DNA from: Guillardia theta CCMP2712
Lineage: Eukaryota > Cryptophyceae > Pyrenomonadales > Geminigeraceae
Length of the DNA stretch: 64,000 bases
Assembly: GCF_000315625.1 (NCBI RefSeq)
Contig: NW_005434595.1
Location: forward strand, 280,895 to 344,894
Reading direction: 5' to 3'
Part shown: positions 56,101 through 64,000 of the stretch, one piece after another
Numbering within the stretch: the stretch's first letter is position 1
Layout of the letters: the number at the start of each line of letters is the position of its first letter
Program-made: the position numbers and the translations under genes
Notes under the pieces: model-generated
What the model was told of the DNA's origin: nothing
Seen by the model: the letters and a program-made list of their open reading frames with translations, nothing else
The model's database searches: none

Positions 56101-58763
56101 CATGAGTCTGCAGTGAAGATCATTTGAGTCGCACTGCGCATGAGCAGCCTAGGAGAAGGAGGGATTCGATGCCGTTGAGACGATGGCTCCATTCGTATTT
56201 GCTTCTCCAACAATTCTTCTTCCAGGCTTGCTTTCTCCAGATATTCGATTGCCTGGAGCAGCAGCTGTTCTCGCTCAGCAGACTTTCTGGGAAGACGAGC
56301 CATCTCTATGAGGAGAATGGCCTTCTCGTAGGAGTTCTTGTTGCAGGCAGCAAGAATCTCTCGCTCCCGAGAGGGAGGAGGGACCAACGGACGATACTTG
56401 TCTGACCTGGCTTGACGGATCTCCTCGTTCATCTGCTTCCTTGACTTGGTGCCCAAAATGTTCTGATCCTTGGTTCGTTGCAGCCTCGAATGAGCATGTG
56501 AAGCTTCTCTTGCCGCATAAACTTTCCTGTAGTCATCGACCGCTCCCAAGAGGATGTTTCGGTACAGGGCGTGCAGCAAATCAACTTGCAGGTAAGCCAA
56601 GGCTTGTTCTAGCGCAGTCAGCGTCTTGTGATCGCTTCCTTGGAAGTCTGTACTGATGCGGATGGATGGAAGGGCATGCAGATCTTCCCAACGTGTTCCC
56701 GAGGGCTGGTTGATGAGCAGCAAATCGGTTCGAGTCCGGTACAGCATCTCGATCCCATCCTGCAGCGTCTTAACTGCATCCTCCCGTCGGTCCCGCTTTT
56801 CGAAGAGGTTTGAAAGCCGCAGGCACAAACTTGCAACAAGGAAGGCGTCGTCAAAACGAACCCATCTTAACGTTTTGCCAATGGCTCGTAGAATGTCGGT
56901 AGCAATCTGCCGCAACGATGGTCCTACCACAGCTCGAGCAACACTGGTTGTGCTCTTCTCCCCATCTGCTCCCTCATGCACCTTGTCAGTCTCTGTGGAA
57001 TCGCCTCCTTCCTGTTCCTCCTGCTGGTCGCCGACCTCTTTGTCTCCTTCCTCTGCCCCATCCTCTGCTTTATTCTCTCCTTCCCCCTTATTGATCGTTT
57101 GAGTTTGTCCGGGACTTGTTCTCTCGGGTGGCTGAGGGATGGGAGGAGGTTCTTCTATGCTTTCAGGATCAGTCGAGTCAGCAAGCTGCAGCAGAGAGTT
57201 GACGTGATTCCAGGCAAGCAGAGCAGCATCAGCAAAGAGATCAGCACCATCAGAGCTGTTGGAGCTCAACTCACTTGATTCGATCGTTAGCTCGATGAGA
57301 ACACCAGTCACCGTCGAAAGACCGTTCAACTTCTTCCAAACTTTCTCATGTTGCTGGGTGTTTGGTGGGAGAATAATCTGATCGTTGCTTTCAGATGGCT
57401 TCGGATGTTCCAGGGAGGAGAGAGCACGAAGAAGTTTGATTTGAGCCACTTGTATGCTGGAACAACTCTCATGCCTTATCCTATTTTCACATACTTCCAG
57501 AAATGATTCGAAAATTTCCATCAGCTCAAAATTATAGGCAAATTTTGTAAGTTCAAGGGTCAATTCTATCGGTACTTCCTGAGAAACTTTATGATACTGT
57601 TCCTCAGTGATTGCATCTTCATTTTCTGCAGTTTCATCCTTAACGGGATGCTTTCCGAAGCTGGTAAAAGTGTCCACAAAAGGTTTCATGCGCTTGTACA
57701 GTGCATTGAGAATCGAAACCTTGGTAGCTTCCTCCTCTGTTGGAGGTAAATGCCGAAGCGTTCTTCTCTCTGTACTCCTCAAAATCTGTATCACTGCTGC
57801 GATCGTCTCAGACAAAGAGTCTGACAGGACAGCCAGAAGGTCATTCACAACGCTCTCACCATCTGCTGCTTTGCATCGATAAACGCAAGTCATCATCTCA
57901 GCCTCAGCTGAATTGATCATTCTGCGAATGCTTGCTGGCGGTGGAACCGGGTCGATTTCTTCGATCTGCTGTAGTTTCTTGACTTCAGCCAAGCCTCTCT
58001 CAGCGAAATGAAGCGCTTCTTCTTTCATCTTCACTTCTTCATACGCAAAGCATACTGCAGCATAAAGCCGAACCCGCCAGTTCAAATACTTGGCTTGATT
58101 CAAGGGCACTTGGGCTTCCATCGACAACGATGCAAACAAGAGATACTCGATCGCAACAGAGCAGTACCCACATGTCAGTAACGGTCTGCAAAGCGTGAAG
58201 ATGGTGATGGTCGAATTGTACACAAGCCAATATGCTTCCTTCCACCTTGAAACCTGCTTGCTGAGACTCCTTGCCTCGTCCAGCAAGTGCAGGATGGTTC
58301 CTACACTATCTAACTTGCGTAGCTGAGGATCTGATTCCATCAGCAAAGAGAAGCTGCATGAGATTATCCCTAACTTTGAGCGAACAGTCAGCGAAATTTC
58401 CTCAGAGTAATTCATTTCAGGGCGAATTCCATGTCTTGATTCAGACATGTTGAGATACTTGTGGTAGCAAGAAGTGCTCGCCAATCGGTGTTCCTGCACT
58501 TTGGAGAACTCGTCTCCAAACTTCACGAGGCGGGGATAGTAAACTTCAGCAGGAAGACGTGGAGGCCTGTATGCCTCCATGACGCTGACGGCCTTGAGAT
58601 ACAAGACGCTGTGAGAATGTTCGCGAGCACTTGACTTCGTCGCATTCGGGATTAGGCCATTTTGCTTCCGAAAGATTTTTGCGAGCGAGGAGATCTCTTT
58701 ATCGAACTCATTCAGAGTCTTCAAGACAGTCAAGCTCAGGGTGTTGCCCTGCTGCGGCTGCAT
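50133..58763 (-). CDS. CFAP54: CFAP54, central-apparatus flagellar protein (single exon)
   Basis: One uninterrupted frame of 2876 residues runs from the ATG at 58763 to the stop at 50133. The N-terminal third has TPR-like helical repeats with family hallmarks: TLCRPLLTCGYCSVAIEYLL, LNWRVRLYAAVCFAYEEVK and ERGLAEVKKLQQIEEIDPVP. A fibronectin type III-like domain lies near bases 55760-56140 (SFALYCKEEGSG, GLQPNETYVFAVAAFDEGG), as in animal CFAP54. Two acidic linkers (about 57000-57200 and 54350-54450) and helical, coiled-coil stretches follow to the end (FFVDALKSKIADHVRR). CFAP54 builds the C1d projection of the central pair and is needed for flagellar beating (family knowledge). Length is close to the roughly 3000-residue animal protein. 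The absence of introns over 8.6 kb contrasts with every large neighbour. Confidence 0.93.
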   Translation of the reverse strand: MQPQQGNTLSLTVLKTLNEFDKEISSLAKIFRKQNGLIPNATKSSAREHSHSVLYLKAVSVMEAYRPPRLPAEVYYPRLVKFGDEFSKVQEHRLASTSCYHKYLNMSESRHGIRPEMNYSEEISLTVRSKLGIISCSFSLLMESDPQLRKLDSVGTILHLLDEARSLSKQVSRWKEAYWLVYNSTITIFTLCRPLLTCGYCSVAIEYLLFASLSMEAQVPLNQAKYLNWRVRLYAAVCFAYEEVKMKEEALHFAERGLAEVKKLQQIEEIDPVPPPASIRRMINSAEAEMMTCVYRCKAADGESVVNDLLAVLSDSLSETIAAVIQILRSTERRTLRHLPPTEEEATKVSILNALYKRMKPFVDTFTSFGKHPVKDETAENEDAITEEQYHKVSQEVPIELTLELTKFAYNFELMEIFESFLEVCENRIRHESCSSIQVAQIKLLRALSSLEHPKPSESNDQIILPPNTQQHEKVWKKLNGLSTVTGVLIELTIESSELSSNSSDGADLFADAALLAWNHVNSLLQLADSTDPESIEEPPPIPQPPERTSPGQTQTINKGEGENKAEDGAEEGDKEVGDQQEEQEGGDSTETDKVHEGADGEKSTTSVARAVVGPSLRQIATDILRAIGKTLRWVRFDDAFLVASLCLRLSNLFEKRDRREDAVKTLQDGIEMLYRTRTDLLLINQPSGTRWEDLHALPSIRISTDFQGSDHKTLTALEQALAYLQVDLLHALYRNILLGAVDDYRKVYAAREASHAHSRLQRTKDQNILGTKSRKQMNEEIRQARSDKYRPLVPPPSREREILAACNKNSYEKAILLIEMARLPRKSAEREQLLLQAIEYLEKASLEEELLEKQIRMEPSSQRHRIPPSPRLLMRSATQMIFTADSWMQLKGDGRTVASFALYCKEEGSGVAVSLNNVECHGSGIPKAAGETFSVKGLQPNETYVFAVAAFDEGGKVIEGIGETSLPVAALLPLPILQIWSHISLSAWEMGLTQISLSSSRKLYNVFVHEGPMVRSWEQTALSQDTLVFEALDRAPPPLLRTFAMVLCNLAHYGLSKATIDPSQDEQAPSVDVDRLRLRACKKIMMAIYVCMSIRDDTLACRAVMQLYHAVIPSLKKKTKHDSIGQTLLLAWTAIRMMASRLQQTHAESLENETELNVVSTSVRRVMSCLTYSLLEFVSDLQEPELMKEVVLSEVSQQLWLRGVTGFKFSREDQALWEYLLVLEPVREKLAEVKEKVTSSEVSIYPLLVGSPEAAKDAISEDEARFLEFTYRAVRQAISEKKQDQLKEWIQEAFTRATEQRGRLVNSSPVAPEKTPLPSLEPTPEEIQEEEADKEEEKADNLRKKDLELQFLTPSDAEVEEWEQKKISRNEREERRRENAENRLTVRKEAAADRIAKLLLARIRFCREHREVRRLLKGHVPWLAALRFEHGQILYDECMRAGLEGGGEDGGEDEAEAEGQEDREGEGKTKIQALDPSDPAYIKKPKLPRRLRGPYAALKSFTQAVNLASRGRAWTLMLNCCMQALNVVKEFFSDEETRVYISHLLRDIAEAIVKMIKEQDDLCRGVASADLTLTERQAFNPPYNLRSYKFSDGVIYRVYGGILTGGDVFDVSAVSRLLIVCLETLMTSERWVATINIIFELHPHVSNMDNLMDKLVKLMLAACKQVLQANDETNQLRGQLSEKENRMNYLRKETGPKGRLAEGLRTKAKERSQAMQEMDEIAAEIDKLNHRILSLRFLNIQKLPGKNVTIRATYDDWLKIQSDIGRDKSKHAIELERCRMALKNFMREERLKKSRGSIKQSSQEVLMKDNPQNDDTATENEGAQATEAASMSSEKAQVQEEGDREAEAMTRAGAIEVQYGRCISVLREKRERELLPLALQEYGEILYFCGRHREAGLAWNDALDSIFTVMNVGRQWRDLIPTTLLTNPPAQAQRSSLLKKYGLNNILLATVLCFKLSSLTYRLDLHLQLEYSLFAAHLVALTFTCGQPHPSRARDFADYTPRELTASDPFANDSSMCDAATLADASSFCCQVLFEYKFYLQMLPFASFYQWLAKERIKDPASYANACAWKARACVHIGAMPEAINLLVNTFRGVGLPSILSVSQASSVGDSSSSFLKSAFKVDEPQSYSQNDKEIRMVSELKLSEQLQSLYPDRVKFILELVKIELIITYCGVKPFWPQQDENVSELCTLSEGLLEDLRKEYFGPLSGDEDALRQSQTGEGGLMNASLNQALSFTAECDLIKCNLMMKRGFYSSVLDITAELCKLLEDKGPIQGLAIKKSIDPKIWLKVRSMRCQALLRQSRWTFLRQESNRVLQEMARLNEQLVLRDIMTYQAMHDLHQGKLDLSMATLEEIINKATKLESTDLGLAVLYASLADVQKELRHIRAALHSIRLAETIMHEHFASLGLADMKNKYIADAFELVKVKVLRAHLEIQVPDLDKNNLETSVLLCNEAETLMSGLSYVSDRTISKLHFARARAKRQLSSLESAPLVWGGICRTDDAEKEKQDENKQRVLYEAIVSDLKAALRYASRDAFDFDSIRSILLEAATLNGTRFESRDQPMNLHRSIRLLKLACEFSTRVQSLQKLLKDSQGSGEDPPDFLVRELEESLDERKRSQSYWSYENEQLEQRQLRGMIYSLLSQLKEQRFYLFDTDHTGLRISKIHQFLIKSFTPYADTCAPIEEDELMQVQVPEAGLVLLQWYRTSDGAQQDTVSLLCALSPSTEEDEQSSKDCYVFCVEVNKSWAHEFSREIASARWQRDEDELGPGPARTEWDVSVYPSLGRLELQGEEAAARKKSDLEHFMMLTNKDIRLHVGGLASESQQTAEEASLFTVQELDSIDNWFNGPGVAITDGRVCNFFVDALKSKIADHVRRCKE

Positions 58764-59117
58764 TGTGAGATGCGACACTCTTACTTTTTCAGTGGTCAGA
58801 TAAGAGAAACCTGCAAGCTAGTTCAGCAAGGAGATATGAAACTCGTCCCGTTGAGTTCAGAGCTTGTACTTGTCTCTCTTCGTCATAGTACCTCTGTCCT
58901 CTTCCTCCTCTCTTTCCTTCCTGCACTTGCGCCCTCCGCTCCCCGTCCTCCTCCTCCCCTCCTTCACCTGCTCTGCCATCGCGCACCGGCCGTTGATGTT
59001 TGTGACACCAGGGGGTGGGGTACTTTTTGATTATGGAATGGGGGTACTCTGTTGGACGTCGAGAAAACAATGAGGGGCAGGAGCAGGAGGTAGAGAGAGG
59101 AAGGGAAGAGAGGTAGG

Positions 59118-60383
59118 ATGAAGGAAACCTTGCCTGGATGCAGTCTTGTCATTCTCTGTTTCCTGGTTGGCTTGTTGGGAGTTGCTCTAGGAGAAGACCG
59201 ATGCGAATTCAAAGATCGTTACCCGCTTCAGTACGTTGCCTACAAGACTAGTAAAGCACCGATAGTCGATGGCAGACTGGATGACAAGGCATGGCAAGAG
59301 GTAGGATGGAGTGAAAGCTTCCAGGATATCACGGGGGATTCGTCAAAAACTCCGTATCATGAGACAAGAATGAAAATGAGGTGGGATGATGAATTCTTGT
59401 ACATCGGAGCAGTTCTTACCGAGCCGGACATCTGGGCAAACATAACCACGGACAATCAAGTCATCTTTCATGACAATGATTTTGAATTCTTCATTGATCC
59501 TGCTGGCTCGACACACTTTTACAAGGAGTTTGAAGTCAACGCTGCAGGTGCTCAGTGGTCTCTTTGTTTGAATAAGCCATACCTCAATGGAGGATACGAG
59601 AATTCCAGCCGCGTCTTTCCCGGACATGGATGGTCGTTTTCCTCACACCTGCAATCCGCGATTTTCATAAGTGGAACTTTAAACAATCCAAAGGATGTTG
59701 ATGACTACTGGTCAGTGGAACTTGCAGTTCCACTCGGTGAGGTGCAGTACAACAACTCAGCGGGGAAAGTAACATCCGGTTCGCTATGGAGGATCAACTT
59801 CAGCCGCGTACAATGGCACGTCGTGAAGGTCGGGGATCACTATGAAAAAGTAGCAGGGCCGGAAGAGAATTGGGTCTGGTCGAAGATGGGAGAGGTGAAC
59901 ATGCATCTTCCAGAGAGGTGGGGTTACCTGCAGTTTGCGGATGGGAAAGTGAACTCCACAAAGGTGAAGCCTGACTCTCAATGGACGTTACGATGTGTCT
60001 GTATGGCTCTGTACACGGCACAGCTGAGGTATAAGGACGTTCATGGCCAGTACACCAACTTAGTGGAAGAGTTGCTTCCCTTCGACCCCGATGCAGTGCT
60101 GCCCGGGACTTGCTCGAGCTACCCTGATATCAAGCTCACAAAGAATGGGGGGTAAGGTGATGAGGCGAGATGAAATATGCTCACATGTTTCTTTGCAGAT
60201 ATGTTGCCATGGTTACGTCCAAGAGCGGAGATATGTTGGCAACGATCAGAGACGACAGGTAGCAGACTCTTCATGTACACAGCCAACGTTCACATATTTA
60301 CAACGTACTTTACATTCGAGTTTGCTCAACTGCCTTGCAGGTTCCTGCAAGTTGTACCAGCTTCGCCACTCGAGAGACTGTAA
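59118..60383 (+). CDS. Secreted CBM9-like (carbohydrate-binding, DOMON-type) protein
   Basis: Three exons (59118-60151, 60199-60258, 60341-60383) sum to 378 residues. A signal peptide (LVILCFLVGLLGVALG) is followed by a family-9 carbohydrate-binding-like beta sandwich: APIVDGRLDDKAWQEVGWSE, TRMKMRWDDEFLYIGAVLTE, VIFHDNDFEFFIDPAG, YWSVELAVPLGEV and SLWRINFSRVQW. This pattern is shared by the C-terminal CBM9 domain of bacterial xylanases and related DUF5916-type proteins. No catalytic domain is attached, so a role as a secreted or lumenal glycan-binding protein is inferred. It is convergent with the beta-helix gene, only 23 bases apart. CFAP54 starts divergently 354 bases upstream. Confidence 0.88.
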
Positions 60384-60406
60384 TCTTTCGACGGGGAGCA
60401 CGTGCG

Positions 60407-63400
60407 TCATTCACGCTTCTGCAGCTCTCGCTCCTTCCCTCTCAAGCCCTCCAGAAAGCGAACATGTGCTGCATGGCGAGCAACTTTGACCGCATCCTGC
60501 TGGAGGACGGCCTCTCTTTCCTCAAGGCTCATGCTGAGTCTGCTCGCCTTCTCCTCGCTTGCTCTGCTCCTCTTCGCTGCTTCGACTTTGGCCTGTGAAA
60601 TCATCAACGTGAACATCTTTCCCTTGTACAAGTAGCTCAAATGAATACCACGATCGCCTCCTCCCTCAGCTTCGTCAGCCTCCGCTGCTCAGCTCCAGCA
60701 CCATCATTCGGGTAGACATGCAAGCATGTACTGAGAGGAATGACATCCCACAGCTGCTCGCTGCTCTCGACGGGCCCATTCAAGTTGCCCTCGAAGCCGG
60801 TGGTCTCATCTCCCGTATGCCTTTCTGTCCAGTAGACGTACCAACTCGTTATCTTACTGAGCCAGGCCTCTTCTCTTCCGCGCGACCTCCCCTCGAGCAG
60901 GCGAGAGTGAATGAAGGAGTTGAGGGCGAGCATGCTGCATCCCGCGACTGTAGGGGCCCACGAGAGAGAGAGGAGAGGAGGGGAGCTGAGAGCGTTCTTG
61001 GCATGCAGCTTGATCTCGACGTAACGATCGCCGGACGAGGAGACACCATGCTCGTCAAGATACAAAGTCAGGGCATCAGCCCTGAGGATCTGATCGCTCC
61101 CTTCCTGCAAGACTTTGGTCTCGCTCCCTTGTGGTCCCTGTGAGAGACTCTCACGATCCATGAGTAAGAAACAAATCGCACCTGGTTGAACGTCCTCTTG
61201 TCCCTCTGCAGCCAATCCATCCTACCTCTTCCTCCATTCGAACAGAGCACATATTGACTTGACTTCCACTTCCCCACTGAACAATCCACACACTCCAACC
61301 TCGTCTGACTTCCAACAATCTGCTAACAGGGTTACAATCATTCCACAACAGAAGTGAAGAAGACCTTCACTTGTACGAGAGGGTTTGAGTTGTTGTTGTT
61401 TGCAACTTCGATGTCTTGCATTGTAACCAAGCTTCCTCCGGTCACATGCACTCCCTGTTTGTTGTTGCCCGCGATCCTCCCACCTTGTATTTGGAGCTCC
61501 GTGTGCATACCGTCTACCTTGAGCCCTTCAGCTCGGTTTGCTAAAAAGCAAGACTCGCGTGAGGAGCATGTTGACTGCTCGATGGCTTGCATGCCTGCTT
61601 CTCCGTTGTTGGAGACGGAAGTGCGATCGAGAGAAAGGAGAGAGTCTGATCCTGCCACTTGTACTCCATGTCGGTAGTTGGAGGTGACGCTGCAGTCGAT
61701 GAGATTGGCGCCTCCCCCGTGAGCTACCATCACTCCGTTGAGCAGGTTCGTATGGAAGGAAGATGATTCTGCATGCAGCAACGGCTTTCCAAACGATTGA
61801 GTGGCCATGTGGCTGGATTGGACGGGCATGCCCCCTGGCTGGGGGCGAGAAGAAGCATCGTCCTCAACTCGGACATCTCTGTCGCAGTACACACTGTAAG
61901 CTCCATGGCCTCGACAATTCCTTACAACAGACGAGATCATTTTCACTCGCCCGCCATTGTGAGCAACAACTCCATGCTTTCCACAGTCTTCGATGATGCT
62001 GTTATGGATGATAACATGTGCGATGGGACCAACACAAACTCCATTGTAGTCTGCGCTCTTAACTCGGCAGTCGTTCAGTATCATCTCTCCCCCTCGCTCC
62101 ACCATGATAGCGCACATTTCGATGTTGCTTTGGATCAGCTTAAACTTCCTCTCTACTTCCTTGTGTTCAACAGCAATGCTCTGCAACTTTTCTTGAAGCT
62201 CACTGATCTCCAACTTTGTCTGATGAAACTCACTCTCCAGTAACGACACGTGATCTCTTTGCTCACAAACGAAGTCATCCACAACTTGATTCACCATCTC
62301 TTCAATGAGATTCAGGATTATTGACCGTTGGCTGATGAACGCATCGGAGCCCTGTGAAAGAGAAAGCTTCACCGAAGATTGATCCATCTGCCCAGCAAAG
62401 TTTAAAAGAACAGCGACAAATTTCATCCCGGCCTTACTGATTCGGAGTTTTCTTTCAACCTCAGCTTTTCTTTCTTGAGCAGGCGCTCAAGGTGATGTAT
62501 GTGTGTCTTCAGAGAAGCAGCACGATTGTCTCTCTCGGCGTCATGCAGCAACTGCAGGTAGAAGAGAAGCTGCTTGAGAAGCGACGCGTATAGCTTGAAA
62601 GAATCTCTGCAGCAACACGACAATCACCACAGGCTTCCCCCCTTCTCCCCCAAGGACTACCTGCCAGTTTGCTCTACTCGTGATCGACATGTCTTGAATC
62701 GATAGAAAGCAGGGAGCTCCTACTCGTCCCGTCATCATCTTCCCTCACTCGCCGCATGCATTACCTTTCCTTCGTCCCCTGGAAGCGACTGCCCCCTCCC
62801 TTCCGCCTCCTCTCCTCCTCCCGCTCCCTGCTCGTGCTCCCAGTGCGCCCCCATGACACCTGGTGCAAGACGATCCATGCGGAACCCGGCAGGAGCAGAG
62901 CTGGAGACGTCGCCCCCTTGAACCACCATGAGACCGTTGAGCGTCACGCCTGGCAAACATCAGCGAGCGGACGAGACAGGAGCTTGAGCTACCGGGAGAC
63001 GAGCAAATCACAACAGGAAGACCAGGATCAGTCTGAGTAAGGCTGACGCGATCTCTTGTCATCGCGATGACGTTGAGGGGCTTGTCAAGGACAAGGCTCT
63101 CCTCAAAGATCCCCTCCGACATCCCCAAAGTTCCTCCAGGCGCCACCGCAAGGATGGCCGGGCGGAGCTTCTCATGCGGGCCCACGAGAATTCGAGGCAC
63201 ATTATGCCTGTACCCTCGAGCACCGAACTGTGTTAAGCCAACCCTGAAGGCCGCGAAGGAGGAGCGAACGTTGAGCTTGATGCTGTCGGTGATGATGGGA
63301 TCAAGCTCCAGGCGCTGAGTCTTATCACTCTGAGCTTCAAGTTCAAAGTCGCGATAGTTTCCATCTGAAAACTCGAAAGAAAGAACAGAAATCCACTCCA

Positions 63401-64000
63401 TCATGCAGTTTTCATGTGCAAATGATTGCACAAGGTAAAAGTCGCTAATCACAACGCTGTGTTTGAAACGCAACGTGATCCATGCCCCGATGTTCTCTCG
63501 TTGACTTGCCCATCTCGTGCTGCCCCTGCGCACAATCAGCTGTCAGACCCAGGACGAGCAGGCGGGGGAAGGGAATCTCAACCCTTGAGCAAAGAGCACT
63601 GGGAGAGCAACAAGGGCGGGTGATCGGGGCAAAGAGGCCAAGGGCTCTGAGAACGACAGACAACATGGGAGGGTTGAAAGAACTTGCCACAAGCAAACAG
63701 CCGAGAGGAAGCGAATGAGGAGAGGCAGGCGTGGAGTTCCTGGGGGAGGGAGCCTCACCTTCCATCGAAAAGCCTCTCGACACCACAATCTTCGCTCAGC
63801 TGCGAAGAAGCAGTCGCGCTCTCAAGATCTCCATGGTGAGGGTCGCAAAGATCGTGAAAAGGCTCAAAGCTGTCGTCCTCCAACGATTCATCCTCATCCT
63901 CCTCCCTATCTCCGGTGTCAGCTCTTGGTTCAGCTCTTCCTCCGTCAACGTCGCGCCCTGTCCTGAAGACCAACAGGTGGACGATAAGATCAATCTCTCC
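60407..64000 (-). CDS. Discoidin-like plus parallel beta-helix protein, 5' end outside window
   Basis: The frame is open at the right edge (EIDLIVHLLVFRTG), so the N terminus is missing. An acidic exon ends CGVERLFDGR near 63770 and is spliced to GSTRWASQRENIGAWITLRF (63535). This is the typical F5/8-type C (discoidin/galactose-binding-like) pattern, ending with SSFAAFRVGLTQFGARG. Right-handed beta-helix repeats start at ILVGPHEKLRPAILA/GIFEESLVL and VTLNGLMVVQGGDV. A coiled coil follows (bases about 62600-62130: HHLERLLKKEKLRLKEN, LLESEFHQTKLEISELQEKL). The beta-helix then resumes (NGVCVGPIAHVIIHNSIIED, KHGVVAHNGGRVKMISSVVR, NNKQGVHVTGGSLVTMQDIE) to about 61340. C-terminal exons (about 61210-60640) and a charged helix ending LQKRE (stop 60407-60409) probably belong to it. 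A beta-helix of this kind is found in FBXO11-like and glycan-acting proteins; the function here is unknown. Several splice sites are approximate. Confidence 0.7.

Noticed and set aside
58789-59073. Short frames on both strands between CFAP54 and the CBM9 gene
   Set aside because: Simple composition and no start context; the region is more likely a divergent promoter.

Overview
The window is nuclear DNA of a flagellated protist. Genes are split by short GT-AG introns (many about 45-160 bases), lie on both strands close together, and encode typical eukaryotic proteins: axonemal CFAP54 and CFAP251, a BK-type K+ channel, ESCRT-III, RAE1, TRPC4AP and a papain-type protease. Several proteins start with a signal peptide, and three of these carry an LRGG motif shortly afterwards. 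The gene content, the Crypton-like recombinase and the extremely GC-rich intergenic islands fit a cryptophyte such as Guillardia theta. That assignment is inference, not something I could search.

Layout from left to right: the 3' part of a very large extracellular repeat protein (2-5524, +); CFAP251/WDR66 (5807-9250, -), followed by low-complexity DNA with a 100-N assembly gap; a SMARCAL1-like SNF2 protein with extra C-terminal domains (10477-14241, +); a secreted-type CS-ankyrin-TPR protein (14295-16818, -); TRPC4AP (18136-21136, +); an unrecognised gene (21274-22329, -); a 2.6 kb GC-rich and CCCTACCCC-rich desert; an ankyrin protein with acidic repeats (24933-27179, +); a BK-type channel ending in a C2 domain (27389-32328, -); a repeat-filled intergenic region; CHMP3/VPS24 (33441-34174, +); a duplicated ankyrin exon fragment (34303-34505); RAE1 (34604-36440, -); one or two unrecognised genes, one with a Tudor-knot-like exon (36689-39808, +); a METTL21-type methyltransferase (40030-41090, -); a signal peptide/LRGGG/ankyrin protein (41135-42696, -); a minisatellite; an apparently intact Crypton-like tyrosine recombinase (43835-46401, -); a cathepsin-like protease (47181-48611, +); a zinc-finger protein (48800-49546, -); the single-exon giant CFAP54 (50133-58763, -); a secreted CBM9-type protein (59118-60383, +); and a discoidin-like plus beta-helix protein running off the right edge (60407-64000, -).

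There is no operon logic. Shared themes are flagellar motility (CFAP54 in the central apparatus, CFAP251 at the radial spoke 3 base), the secretory or surface pathway (surface repeat protein, protease, CBM9 protein), and a set of signal-peptide proteins with LRGG. The last set may share a compartment, possibly one around the complex plastid (inference). The strongest points to check are the BK channel-C2 fusion, the LRGG motif, the domain-rich SMARCAL1-like protein with a signal-like N terminus, the recombinase, and the repeated intergenic islands.

Exon joins for the protease, TRPC4AP, CHMP3, the 24.9 kb ankyrin gene, the recombinase, the CBM9 gene and the SMARCAL1-like gene were worked out base by base and sum to whole codons. 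The other multi-exon genes are given as spans with approximate splicing.
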